This document shows, in pieces, positions 34,585 through 46,569 of a stretch of 64,000 nt of DNA (positions are counted from its first letter, which is position 1; the number at the start of each line of letters is the position of its first letter). A model generated the notes under the pieces. The model did no database searches and was not told the DNA's origin. It saw nothing but the letters and a program-made list of their open reading frames with translations. The position numbers and the translations under genes were made by a program. The stretch lies in contig OX352773.1 in assembly GCA_947095535.1 (NCBI GenBank), positions 1,922,001 to 1,986,000 on the forward strand. The letters are read 5' to 3'. Origin of the DNA: Poecilobothrus nobilitatus (lineage: Eukaryota; Arthropoda; Insecta; Diptera; Dolichopodidae).

Positions 34585-35115
34585 TTGTTTTCTCCAAATT
34601 TTTGTTATTTGTTCATTTTCTTACCATATTATTATCCTTTATATCATTTTAGGTGCTTATTATACGAGTGTCTTTCATTCGTCCAAATATTAGACTGCAC
34701 AGGATCGCATGCAGTATCTATTATTCTGGAAGAAACAAAGGTGCAAGAAGGAAGCTTTAGACTCATCCATATGTTTAACTTTGAAGATCTAAGGAGTTCA
34801 TTAAGGCAAATCAACGATGTATTAGAGGAGGACGGAATAAAAAAGAATCACCTGTATGAGTACTTGAAATACGAAGCACTACAAGTTCAATACTTGTTGG
34901 ACGAATTTAAAATTAGACGGGAACCAAGGTCCTTTAACTCTATAGGCACCATGTGGAAATGGATAGCTGGAAGTTCAAACCATGCAGATTTTATTATGAT
35001 AAAAAAGAAAATGAACAATCGCCTAGAAAATAACAATAAACAAATTATAATAAATAAATCTTTTAGTGATAGGATTATTATTATTATTAATATAAATATT
35101 TGTTCAGAAAAATGA
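34585..35115 (+). pseudogene. Errantivirus env, N-terminal part (baculovirus-F-like)
   Basis: This open frame of 176 codons follows integrase and keeps its order in errantiviruses. A splice-acceptor-like TATCATTTTAG lies just inside it near 34650. Recognisable parts are SFRLIHMFNFEDLRSSL, a basic RREPR stretch where family members have a furin-type site, and SIGTMWKWIAGSSNHADF, the fusion-peptide region shared with insect Env proteins. An Asn-rich stretch follows. The frame then ends in low-complexity sequence; the ectodomain remainder and membrane anchor are missing. It is a relic, not an expressed envelope gene as far as can be seen. Confidence 0.8.
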
Positions 35116-35712
35116 TGTGTAACAAACGCATTTAATTTAAAGTGTTGTGTTGGATGTGCTTCAATTTAAAGTGTTGTGTTGGATTTCCTCCTTTTTTTTC
35201 CGAATTTTAAGCTATGTTATGTAAAGCTATGCAGTGTTAACTATTCATATCTATTTTTGTTTATGTTTCTTTTCTAAACAATATATTATGCTATTACTAT
35301 AATATATACACATCAATACACATACATAGTTTGAATGAATGAAAGAATGATATATAGTTGTATTTATAGAGCTATGTAGTGTTTTAGTAGGTATCTATTT
35401 ACGTATTTTTTGTTTTATTATGTTTTTTTTTTGTTTTTTTTCTTTTTTGTGTAAAGACTGAATGTGAATAATTCAATAATATAATTTGTACTTTGCCAAA
35501 TAATGCAGTAAATAAAAAAAAAGTTATATTTGCAATTTATATACCTACAAAAAAAATATTTTGTTTCCATCCGGAATCGTACCTGCACACTACCGTGTCA
35601 GAGTCAGTATGTATACTAATATGTATACTAATAAGAGTATGTATACCTGCACACTAAATATGTATACTAATAAGAAGAAATGAAAGAACACTATAAAAAT
35701 ATTTTGTAACTA
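35116..35712. other. Non-coding DNA
   Basis: It contains a short tandem duplication of AATTTAAAGTGTTGTGTTGG (about 35135-35185) and several TATGTATACTAATAAGAG repeats near 35610-35670. A decayed 3' LTR would be expected here but cannot be delimited. Confidence 0.45.
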
Positions 35713-36356
35713 AATTAAGCTAACTTAATGTAAAAAGTGTATAGTTATAAAAAATTATTATCCACGAAAAATACAGAATAAAAAAAACTATTTGAAATTG
35801 AAACCAAAAATAATAAAATACTCATTTGAGTACCTACTACCCGTCTATATACACACAATTCAAATTTCAGTTATCCCTGTGCATTATAATTTAGGTGCAG
35901 TAGGTGCAATATATTTTTCTATTTTCCATATCCACTGTTCAAAAATAAAAATAAATAACACTATATATTTTTAGATGATATTTTTATTTCGGGTACCTAC
36001 CCAAGTTAATTTGTTGGTGTACGAGTATAATGTCTGAAAATCTGAATTAGGCGGGAATTTGATATGATTCAAAAATACCAATGGAATTTCTGACACGTCA
36101 CCATCAAAGTATAGTTATAGGAAGTAGTTTTACTTTTTACTAAACCTACTGCATTTTTCAGACAGCAAAAAAGTCTATTTTTAAGAGTAGGTGCAATATA
36201 TTTTTCTATTTTCCATATCCCAAATGAGTAGTAGGTACCCAAATGAGTATTTTATTATTTTTGGTTTCAATTTCAAATCGTTTTTTTTTATTCTGCCTTT
36301 TTCGTACATGATAATTTTTTCTAACTATACAATTTTTACATTAAGTCTGCTTAATT
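35713..36356. mobile_element. Foldback-type element with arms of about 125 bp
   Basis: 35713-35840 (AATTAAGCTAACTTAATG ... TACCTACTAC) is repeated in reverse complement at 36229-36356 with a few substitutions. Inside, TAGGTGCAATATATTTTTCT occurs as a direct repeat near 35900 and 36188. Coding capacity is absent. Confidence 0.85.
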
Positions 36357-36671
36357 AAATATTTTTGTTTCATTTGTGGTGATAAAAAACTGTTATATTA
36401 TAATAAAGTAATGCTTTTAAGGTGATACAACAAAACGTTATAGGTATAAAAATTAAAAATATAGTTAAGAATGCACGTAAATTTTATTGTAATTTTATTC
36501 ATTAATTATATTTTGAATTTAATTGTTTTTATTGTTTCATTTTTTTTAAATACTATACAATTTGTTTTTAAATATGTACTAGGGTTTTGTTTATTTATTT
36601 ATTTGTTCTTTTCTTTATATCAAATTTAGATTAATTTTTATTTTCATTTTATTTTTTTTTATTAAACTATA
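36357..36671. other. AT-rich spacer
   Basis: No gene or repeat is recognised. Confidence 0.4.
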
Positions 36672-38697
36672 ACGAGAAAGAATACAGTTGCCATTGTCAA
36701 CTTTTAGATACCCCCGTACGAACCGTTAGTATGTTCACAGCCTGTAACTCTGCTTACAATATTATTTTTTTAATATTTTAGTATTTTAAAATAATTTGGG
36801 TGAATTTTATAATTTTTAGAACTATAGGTTGTACATATATTCCAACTATGTATATGTTTATACATTCTTCAAAAGCAGATTCTAACCTTCCATATAACAA
36901 TTATCAATCCAAAACTTTTTCAAATATTCTATAGTAATATTTATTTATATTCTATTTATATTCTATATTATATTTAATACTAAGCGGTAAATGTATATTA
37001 AATTACAAAATAGTAAATATAATTTTAAATATTATATTATATTAATGCGCACATAGTATATTTATATTGTTATAAGTATATCGCCATACATTGCAATATT
37101 TCTTTAAAAATATTTCCATTCGTAGAATAATTTCTTATAAGTACAATAAAATACATATATGTATGTATGTATGTAAATACGGCACTATATAATATACATC
37201 TATACACTTATCATTCATTCATCAGTGACATATACGATATGTAAATAAACATGATATGATATAAGTATGTATGTATATCAATATCATATAAATAAAAATT
37301 CTTCAAGCAACCGTTATGTTGTTTATTTATTTACATTTTTTTGTACTACGCATTATATCCTCAACAATTTCAAATTATCGAGTAAAACAAAATGCAAACA
37401 AGGTAGAATGTAAACCAACGGTTTTTAAAAGCGCACATTTCCAAAACTTAATACAAACTGTTTAGAAGTGTGACTTGCACAAAAATTTGAAAATTTCATG
37501 TAATAAGAAAAAACGTGAAAATAGGACATTTTTGAAATTTTGAGGGGCCGTAAGTCCAGAATCCTTTATAACTAAGAAAAGCCGTTAACACACGTAAAAA
37601 TATATTATTAAACCTTTAATTTTCATGTCTTGCCGAAGAAAAATTTTTACAGGTGCCTAAGTTACAGGTGCCTAAAAATAGCAAATTTTCAATTTTTGTG
37701 GCGTAATAACTCTAAAAGAGGGGGTGTTACCCAAACATTTTCTGAGGAAACTTATACTAATTCTAAAAGTTCTTTCTTGTCTCAAAATTTCAGGTTCCTA
37801 TCTGAAGGCGTGCCGGAGTTATGAAAAAAGAAATTTCATGCAAAATGTGGTTTTCACATAACGGTAAATTTAAATAATAAATTAATAAATATTACATAGT
37901 TTTGATATTGTTTTATATAGATAATAAAATTTTCGATCGTCTGGCGGTTTTAGATTGCAAAACTATTAAGCAGAGCCTGAGATATATACATCTGAAAATT
38001 GGGCTTTTTCGCAATTTTGAAGAGCTGCAACTTTGGAACCCTTTACAACTAAAATAAATCTTTAACACACGTTAAAATATATTACCGTAGCTTTAATTTT
38101 TATATCTTGCAAAAGTGAAATGTGTACAGGTTCCTAAGTTTAAGGTGTTTAAAAATAGAAAATTTTCAATTTTTAAGCCTTAATAGCTCATAAACCGGGG
38201 GTGGTCCAAAAAAATTTTCTGAGCAAACTTATACGAATTCTAAAAGTTCTTTCTTGCCTCAAAATTGCAAGCTTCTATCTAAAAGCGTGCCGGAGTTATG
38301 AAAGTAGAAAAATCAAGCAAAATTTGGTTTTCACATAACGGTAAATTTAAATACTAAATTTAAAAAAATTGTATAATTTTAATATTAATTTACAAAGCTA
38401 AACAGAATACCTCTCGAATGACGTTTTCAGATTGACAAAATCTTAAGCAGAACATAAGATATATGCATTTAAAAGTAGGGCTTTTTCAAAGTTTGAGGGA
38501 CTGTAGCTCCGTAATGGAGGGACCTATATGAAAAAGTTGTTCCACAAAATTATTTTTTTTATGAGACCTACCCATGGTTAAAATTTTTTTTCTCTATCTT
38601 TAACGGTGTAGAAGTTTTGTAAACAGACGGACGAACGGACGGACGGACAAACTGAAACTAGTAAGCACATTTTTTCAAATTTTTTTGGAAATGTGCT
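36672..38697 (+). repeat. R1 5' half fused to R2
   Basis: It begins with the R1 start ACGAGAAAGAATACAGTTGC and follows R1 to about 37397 (GAGTAAAACAAAATGCAAA). It then switches to R2 sequence with two tandem units and ends with GGACGGACGGAC and the palindrome AGCACATTT ... AAATGTGCT. The same R1 body leads into a different 3' module at 16080 and 40640, so the modules are exchangeable. Confidence 0.8.
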
Positions 38698-39045
38698 AAA
38701 AAATTCGTTAAAGAAATTTGTTAGAAAATTTGAAAAAATCAAGTATGTATGTATGTATATCAATATCATATAAATAAAAATACTTCAAGCAACCGTTATG
38801 TTGTTTATTTATTTACATTTTTTTGTACTACGCATTTTATCCTCAACATTTTAAAATATCGAGTAAAACAAAATGCAAAAAATTCGTTAAAGAAATTTGT
38901 TAGAAAATTTGAAAAAATCAAGTAACACTTGTAATTTTAACAGGTGTTCAGGTTACAGGTGTTTAAATATAGGAAATTTTCAGTTTTTGACTCCTTACAG
39001 CTCCTAAACGGGGGTTGATACAAAAAAATATATACATTTATTATA
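38698..39045 (+). repeat. R1 internal fragment
   Basis: It repeats AAATTCGTTAAAGAAATTTG twice (38700 and 38880) around the AAATACTTCAAGCAACCG block. It looks like a partial duplication of R1 with an internal deletion. Confidence 0.7.
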
Positions 39046-39368
39046 CATTATACATTTATACATTTATTATACATAATATACATTTACCGCTTAGTATTAA
39101 ATGGTACTATAGAATATTTGAAAAGGTTTTGGATTGACAATCGTTATGTGGAAGGTTAGAATCTGCTTGTGAAGAATGTACATATAAACATATAGTTTGA
39201 ATATATGTACAACCCATAGTTCTAGAAATTATAAAATTCACACAAATTATTTTAAAATACTAAAATATTAAAAAAATAATATTCTAAGCAGAGTGACAGG
39301 CTGTGAACATACTAACGGTTCGTACGGGTATCTAAGAGTTGACAAAGGCAACTGTATTCTTCCTCGTT
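39046..39368 (-). repeat. R1 5' end, inverted
   Basis: It is the reverse complement of the R1 start: ACCGCTTAGTATTAAATG ... GTACGGGTATCTAAGAGTT ... TTCTTCCTCGT. Confidence 0.85.
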
Positions 39369-39424
39369 TATTTTCTAAAATCAAAACTTAAAAAATATAT
39401 TTTAGTTTTTCATTAAATGTTCTT

Positions 39425-41611
39425 TCTACATATACCCGTACGAACCGTTAGTATGTTCACAGCCTGTCACTCTGCTTACAATATTATTTTTTTAATATTT
39501 TTGTATTTTAAAATAATTTGGGTGAATTTTATAATTTCTAGAACTATATGTTTATATGTACATTCTTCAAAAGCAGATTCTAACCTTCCACATAACGATT
39601 ATCAATCCAAAACTTTTTCAAATATTCTATAGTACCATTTAATACTAAGCGGTAAATGTATATTAAATTTACTTAGTACAAAATAATAAATATAATTTTA
39701 TATATTATATTATATTATATTTAAATATTCCCTTGACAGGACAATTTCTTATAAGTACAATAAAATACATATATGTATGTAAATATGGCGCTATATAATA
39801 TACATACCTATATACTCTTATCATTCAATGGGCCTTTCCACACGAGTAGTGTCCTCTTTCGTCATTTTTTACTTTTACCTTCGTTTCATACCCTCTTGCC
39901 TATAAACTAAATTTGTGGTGGGGATTTTTAGGAGTAATTTTTTAAACCAAAATTTTAGAGTTTAAAAATTTAGTCCACTAACACAAACAAAAACTCAAAT
40001 AAAAATTTTTATGAGGGTCAAAAAAATTTTATGTGTACATACGTTTCATTCTCGTTTGGAAAATTAAAGAAAAATGTTTTTGAAACGGTCGCAGCAAATT
40101 TTTAAAAAAGTAAAGTGATTTTCGATCATTCACTTGATGAAATTATTAAAATATATTCTATTGACAAAAAGAAATTATGTGCACAGTGTGACAGTACAGT
40201 TTATTCTATTTCTAGGTACATACATATATAATATATATTATTTAAAAATTACAGGCAAAAAAATCTTATGTTACTTAAATACAAAAAAAAATTTATTTGT
40301 TTTATGCGTGCTTTTTTTTTATATTTATTATCTACCTCTCGCAACAAATTTTGTTTTAAAATGAAATATTTACACACACATATAAAAGTAACGACTATCG
40401 ACAGGAACAGTGTGGAAATAAAAAAAAGAGGAAAGTAGTCACGAAACGAAAGAGGACACTACTCGTGTAGAAAGGCCCAATCACTAGTGACATATACGAT
40501 ATGTAAATAAACATGATATTATATAAGTATGTATGTATATCAATATCATATAAATAAAAATTCTTCAAGCAACCGTTATGTTGTTTATTTATTTACATTT
40601 TTTTGTACTACGCATTATATCCTCAACAATTTCAAATTATCGAGTAAAACAAATGCAAAAAATTTGTTGAAGAAATTTGTTAGAAAATTTGAAAAAATTA
40701 AGTAACACTTTCGTCAATTATAAAGTAAAGTATATTATTAAAAAACGTTGTTAACAAAAATAAGAGTATAATGTTGAAGCTTTAATTTTTGTGTATTACT
40801 TCAAAAAAATGTTAACAGGTGTTCAAGTTACAGGTGTTTAAAAATAGAAAATTTTCAGTTTTTGACTCCTTACAGCTCCTTTGTATCAACAGGGGTTGAT
40901 ACAAAAAAAATTTCTGAAATGACTCATATTTATTTTCAAAGATCTAACTTCTGTCAAGGTTTCAGTTTCCAATGTAAACCGTTTAGAAGATAGAAGGGTT
41001 AAAGGATTTTGCAAAATTTGAGTTTCGCATAACGGTAAATTAAGACACCGTATGCCACAACTATGTATATATTTATTGTATATATACTTTTAAAGCCAAT
41101 AAAAGCAGTAATCGTTTGCCGTTTTCAAAATGAAGATATACTTTATACAACTTGTGCTATAACAATTTAAATATAGAGCTGTTTTGAACCTTTGGGGAGC
41201 TGTAGCTCCGTAACGGATGGGGCTACAAAAAAAAGTTATTAAAAACAAAATTAATATTTTTGTGAGATCTATCAGCAGTTAAAATTTCATAGCTCTATTT
41301 GAAAAAAAATGTGGGGATCTAAAAGTTAGGTGTTCGAGAGCTACCCTAAGTTTTGTGTCCAAACTCAACCAAAAAAAATAGGGAACCTACAAATTACTCC
41401 CAGAATATTTTGTGTAAATTTCTAGCTAGACTCTAGCTTTCTTAGTTTTTGAGTTAGCGTGCTGACGGACGGACGGACATGGCTCAAACGTCTTAGAATT
41501 TTTTTCTGATCCGATCCATACCGTCGAAGGTATATCTAGCTCGCTTATTTCGAGGTGTTACAAACGGAGGAGTAATTTTATTATACCCGATCCTATCATA
41601 CGGGTAAAATA
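39425..41611 (+). repeat. R1 copy interrupted by a TIR element
   Basis: It runs from ACCCGTACGAACCGTTAG to CGGGTAA at 41611 and follows the 15543 copy closely. It is interrupted at 39830-40478 by a DNA element. The 3' track is shortened to GACGGACGGACGGAC, and the terminal palindrome has one substitution. Confidence 0.85.
39830..40478. mobile_element. 649-bp non-autonomous TIR element inserted in R1
   Basis: 33-base inverted ends: GGGCCTTTCCACACGAGTAG ... TTTCGT at 39830-39862 and its reverse complement at 40446-40478, with one mismatch. AAT flanks both sides (39827-39829 and 40479-40481). Removing the element and one AAT restores the R1 sequence seen in other copies almost exactly, so the borders are well supported. 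No transposase is encoded. Confidence 0.88.
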
Positions 41612-41617
41612 ATTATA

Positions 41618-42775
41618 CCCGTAAGATAAGTACGGGGTATAATAAAATTATTGCTCCGTTTGTAACACACGAAATAAGCAAGCTAGATATACCTTCAAAG
41701 GTCGATTAAGCTTTGCCCGTCCGCCCGTCAGCACGATAACTCAAAAACTAAGAAAGCTAGAGTCTTGAAACTCACACAAAATATTCTTGGGTCAATTTGT
41801 AGGTTCCCTATTTTTTTTGGTTAAGATCCGATTAAAACTTCGAGTAGCCCTCGAACAACTAACTTTTTAAACTCCACATTTTTCATAAAAAATTGAGCAA
41901 TGAAATTTTGAATGCGAATAGATATCCTAAAAAAATGTGTTTTATATACAAAGTTCGAAAAAGCTCTATTTTTAAATTGTTATAACACAAGTTCTATAAA
42001 GCATATCTTCAAATCTTCAATGCCAAACGGTAGCTGTTTTTATGAGCTTTGCAAATATGTATATAATGAATATATATTTGTGACATAGGGTCTTAATTTA
42101 CGTTATGCGAAACTCAAATTTTACAAAATAATTGCTTCCTTCTATCTTCCAAACGTTTAAGTTAGAAACTTGAAGTTTTGAGAGGAGTTAGGACTCTGAA
42201 AATAAATATGAGTCTTAGGAGCTGTAAGGGGTCAAAAACTGAAAATTCTCTATTTTTAAAAACCAGTAACTTGAACACCTGTGAAATTTTTTTTGAAGTA
42301 ATATACAAAAATTGAAGCTCCAACATTATATTTTTTCTTTCTATTAACAACTTTTCTTTAATATAAGGGTAACCTTAAAACTGAGGACAGTGAGACTTGA
42401 TTTTTCCTAATATTTTCTATTAAAATTTCTGTATTACAGAGAATATGGGTTTTTTGCTTTTTTTGTGCTTTTGTATCCATCAATAATAAAAATTGTTGAG
42501 GATGATGCGTAATATAAAAGTTGAAATAAATAAAAAGTACAACGGTTGTTTGAAGAATTTATATTTTTTTATACTCGTATATGAAATTGCTATACATACA
42601 TATACAAGTATATGATTATGTTTATGTACATATCGTATATGTTATTTTAATGAATAGAATCTTAGATATATGTCTGTATATATATAGCGGCTTATACGTA
42701 TTATATTATACTTAGAGGAAATTATTCTATGAATGAAACATTTTTAAAGAAATATTGCGATGTATGGTGATATAT
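41618..42775 (-). repeat. R1 copy, inverted, tail-to-tail with the previous one
   Basis: It starts with the terminal palindrome (ATTATACCCGTAAG ... GGGGTATAAT), then CCGTCCGCCCGTCAGCACGA and the R1 body in reverse, to GAAATATTGCGATGTATGG. It is more diverged than the others. It ends where LINE-C ORF1 begins. Confidence 0.8.
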
Positions 42776-42781
42776 GATGAT

Positions 42782-43419
42782 ATAATATACCACTATATAA
42801 TATCAATGCCTAAGGGTAATAAGGTCACATGTCGCGAAGTATATGATGAGTTTACAAGTGTATGCGCTAGTAGCTGTGAGGGGTTATTCCATCCTAAATG
42901 TATGGGACTCACAGCACAATTGGCGGATAGGATAAAAAATTCACCAGGTTTAGCCTGGTACTGTGAAACTTGGCGTAAAACTTCTTCGGCAGCTTTGCAG
43001 CTGTCTATGTTGAAAATGGGTAAAAAATTGAATACCCTAAAAACAGCTTTTGGAAGTCTAGCATTAGCCTTCGAATCCTTAACGGAAGATTTCGATAAAT
43101 TGAAAAATTCTAATAACTTGCAAGTTCCTAATTGTAATGACTCCATCTTGAGTGATACGAGTGTTCTAATAGGTTTCTTCTTCTAACGGGTTGGAGCCAG
43201 TCACACGGCCCAATTCAACTAAAATCTTCCCCTCCGGTTCAGTCTGAAAATCTTACGGACGAACATCTTACGGACGAACTAATTAATATATCTCCGAACT
43301 TAAGTTCGAACTCGTCTTCTAACAATATTGTTGTGAATAATACTAGTAATAATAAAATTAATAATAATAATAGTGATTATAATAGAAATATTAGTGATAA
43401 TAATAATAATAATAATAAC

Positions 43420-43451
<32 letters not shown>

Positions 43452-44369
43452 TAATATTAACAATAAGAATGATAATAATAATATTAGTAGTGATAATAAT
43501 AGTAACAATAATAATAAAAATAATAATGCTAGTAGCGGTAGTATTAATAATATTGATCATAGTAATAGCAATGATAATATTAGTAGTAATAATAATAATA
43601 ATAGTAACGGTAATAATACTAATAATAATAATAGGAATAGTAATAGTAATAACAATAGTAGAAGTAATAATGGTAAAACCAAGAATAATCGTAGTAATAA
43701 TAATGATGGGAAAAATATTAACCATAATAGTAATAATAATATTAGTAATAATAAAAATAGTAACTTTGTAATTAAAAATAGTAATAAACATAGTAATAAT
43801 AATGACAACAATAATAATAATAATAGTAGAAATAACAGAAGTAATAGTACTAATAGCCGTAATAATAATAATAATCGTAATAGAATTAATAATAATAATA
43901 ATCATAATAATAATAATGATAATAATAATATTAATAATAATATTAATGATAATAATAATAATATAATAATAATAATAATATTAATAATACTAATACTAAG
44001 AACAATAATAACAACTATAATAATACTAATAACAATAATAATAATAACAATGTTGTTACTCTACTTGAAGGTAATCGTTTTACCTTCAAACTCCAAGCGG
44101 TCCTCCATAATAAATTTATATTTATCTCACACTTGCATCCGAATACAGAACCTTGTGATATATATCACCACCTAACAAACATTATTAATGTTGACTATAT
44201 TTGTAATGGTATTTCAATTTCTAAGATAACAGCTAAACGCTGCTCTTCTTTCAAATTAGCTATTCCAGATATAGATAAAAAACCACAGAACCTCTCGATC
44301 TTTTACCAAAACGTGAGAGGTCTCCGTACTAAAACGCACTCTGCGTTTTTAAAATCTATGATTTTTTAA
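42782..44369 (+). pseudogene. LINE-C ORF1: degenerate PHD finger, Asn-rich tract, C-terminal domain
   Basis: The first part (42782-43186) reads MPKGNK, then CEGLFHPKCMGL and SPGLAWYC, a PHD-type zinc finger as in ORF1 of many CR1/Jockey-group LINEs, with the first Cys pair lost. A predicted coiled-coil-like stretch follows. After a frame change near 43185 the frame is GWSQSHGPIQLKSSPPV and then a very long Asn-rich run (43330-44050). After a further slip near 43970 it resumes as FIFISHLHPNTEPCDIYHH and SSFKLAIPDIDKK, the domain that normally closes such ORF1 proteins. The endonuclease starts at once (LSIFYQNVRGLRTKTHSAF). ORF1 would bind element RNA; here it is broken at least twice. Confidence 0.75.
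43330..44060 (+). repeat. AAT/AAC tract encoding poly-Asn within LINE-C ORF1
   Basis: About 700 bases of AAT with AAC, AGT, GAT and AAA interruptions. It is open in the sense frame for over 200 codons. Long open frames of Ile or Leu codons on the other strand and frames are by-products of the same repeat. Confidence 0.92.
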
Positions 44370-44650
44370 GTTTATCGTAAGTCTATCTAAAGATTTTCTA
44401 GTCTATCGTACTGATAGAAATATTACCTCCTTTTTTGGCCAACACGGCGGTGAGGTTTTATTAGCTGTCAAAACAACGATTTTGAGCAGTGCAGTCGATT
44501 TGCCATCTTCTGACCTATTTGAAATGATTTGTGTCTAAATTTCCTTTAAGCACTTAAATGCTAATTTATTCATTATACTTGTGTATATTTCACCTAGTAA
44601 TTTAAACAAAATTGAGAGTTATAATGAGCTCATTATTTCGGTAAACAATA
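44285..44650 (+). pseudogene. LINE-C endonuclease, 5' part
   Basis: Motifs in order: LSIFYQNVRGLRTK, YRTDRNITSFFGQHGGEVLL, AVKTTILSS, LFEMICV and FIILVYISPSN. These are the endonuclease of LINE ORF2. The frame changes near 44369 and there is a stop near 44538. The gene is cut at about 44650 by the insertion of LINE-D and resumes at about 51736. Confidence 0.8.
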
Positions 44651-44858
44651 TATATTTTTTTTTTTTTAATAGTTTTCATTTAATTTCAGATATTTTACAA
44701 TATAAATTATGTATAAGAAATTAAAATTATATCACATTGCTAAATATATTACAATATATAAAAGTTACTATTGAAATTTAAAAATGAAATAAGTTAATTA
44801 AGTATAATAATTAAAAAATAATAATTATTTATTAATTCTAAGTTATTCAAAGTTTCTT

Positions 44859-45230
44859 TCAAAATTGTTTAAGTTTATTTTTAAAAATGTCTATATTTTG
44901 GCTACTTTTAATTTCATTTGGCAAAGAATTGTATAATTTTATTGCACTGCATTTTAGACTTTTAAGTTTTATGGTTGTGTTTGATTTTGGTACTACGATA
45001 TTTCTCCTGTTTCTGGTTTGGTAACTATGTATCTCATCCTGTCTCATTATTTTCAAATTTGATTTTAGTTTATTGTTTTCAATTTTATAAATGTATTTGC
45101 TCTTCTCAAAGTAAATCAATTGATTTATATCCATTTGATTAGTTTTTTCATAGAGTTCAGAAGTTTTAGTCTTGCAGCTAAGTTTGAAGAGCGACTTCAG
45201 TGTTTTGTTCATAACTATTCCAATTTATTT
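44859..45230 (-). pseudogene. LINE-D ORF2 C-terminal part
   Basis: Frame with MNKTLKSLFKLSCKT and TRNRRNIVVP, then KLKSLKCSAIKLYNSLPNEI near the end. The phrase LYNSLPNEIK shortly before the stop is common at the C-terminus of CR1/Jockey-group LINE polyproteins. It is separated from the reverse transcriptase by a frame break near 45220. Confidence 0.75.
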
Positions 45231-46498
45231 GATATGAAATTTTGAACAGTGACTCCAGCTACAAATATTATATCTAATTTTGGATAATATATGACCATTG
45301 TAGACAAGTTTTGCTGCTTTTTCCGGCAAACCACCAGCCCTATTTATTGCAATAGGAATTGGAACAATACATTTTTTTATATGGTTTATGCGATCGTCCC
45401 ATTTAAGTTTTTCATCGATGATGATTCCCAGATACTTTATATTACTAACTCTACTATTACTAACTATTATTTGTACGATGCTGTTTTTTACTTTGATATC
45501 AATTTCATGATAGCTTTTTTTTTTGGAGTTTTAAATACTATATAATTTGTCTTCTTAGCATTCAGGCAAAGTTCATTCTCATCCAACCAGTCAGAAAAAA
45601 TCCTCATATCATTATTTATTATGTTTTAAAGCTCACTTAAGGTTCTTGCTTTGGCTATAAGATTTGTGTCGTCCGCATAAATATTATATTTTGAGGTCAA
45701 TTTACTTTTTGGAAAATCCATTATGTATAAAAGATATAATAAAGGCCCAAGTAGTGATCCTTGTGGAACCCCTCGTTGTAATATTCGCTCTTCACTAATT
45801 GTCTTATTAATTTTAACACAATGTGTTCTATTAATTAGGTAATCTTTTATTAAAGAGTTACACAAACCTCTTATTCCTAAATTATTCAAAATGTGGAGGA
45901 GCTTTGCGTGACTAACAACATCAAATGCTTTAATTAAGACTACAAATATAGCACCTACATACATTCGTTCATCTATTGCATCGTATATTTGTTCTAATGT
46001 TGCCGAAATTGCTGATTCAGTACCACTACTTTCTAAAAATCCATATTGATTGAGATCAAATCCGATCGAATCTTTTATAAACTCTCTGATTCTTCTATTT
46101 ATAGCTTTTTCATATATTTTCGAAATTGAGTTCAAAATAGAAATTAGTCTATAATTGCCACATAAAGATTTTGAGCCATTTTTATGGATAAGAATAATTA
46201 ACGCTTTCTTTAAGCATGTAGGAATTTTTCCCTCTTCAAAGGATTTATTAATCATATACGTGATAGGTTGTTTTAGAATTTCCGCTAGTATCTGTAGATC
46301 TTTAACTGTTATATAATCTAAACCCGCAGCAGCATTGCAGTTTAAGTTTTTGATAATATTGAAAGTCTCATTTTCATCCACTGGACTTAAATAAATGGCT
46401 TCTGGGTTGATACTATTTTCACATCGATCATCCGATTTGTTCGACTTATTAATTCCATTCGCTTTATGTGTTCCTATTTCTCCAAAAAATTTATTCAT
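45231..46498 (-). pseudogene. LINE-D reverse transcriptase
   Basis: Copies the element RNA into DNA at the target site. The main open frame (46498-45626, 290 codons) shows the motifs in order: NAAAGLDYITVKDLQIL (motif 1/2), IILIHKNGSKSLCGNYRLIS, LNQYGFLESSGTESA, FVVLIKAFDVVSH (motif A), QRGVPQGSLLGPLLYLLYI (motif B) and YNIYADDTNLIA with the catalytic YADD (motif C). A stop follows near 45626. The thumb is legible after it (WLDENELCLNAKKT, NIKYLGIIIDEKLKWDD). In motif A the usual first Asp is replaced (LIKAFD for DLSKAFD), which would itself disable the enzyme. Confidence 0.9.
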
Positions 46499-46569
46499 AG
46501 CATTAGCATTTTCTCTATCAGTTTCTGTAATTTTCCCATTTTCTTAGATTATATTATAAATATTTTGAT

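Noticed and set aside
42793..43146. 117-codon minus-strand open frame
   Set aside because: Antisense of the PHD-finger part of LINE-C ORF1.
43300..43905. Long Ile-, Leu- or Val-rich open frames on both strands (also 50407-50724), looking like membrane proteins
   Set aside because: They are other-frame readings of AAT/ATT trinucleotide tracts belonging to LINE ORF1.
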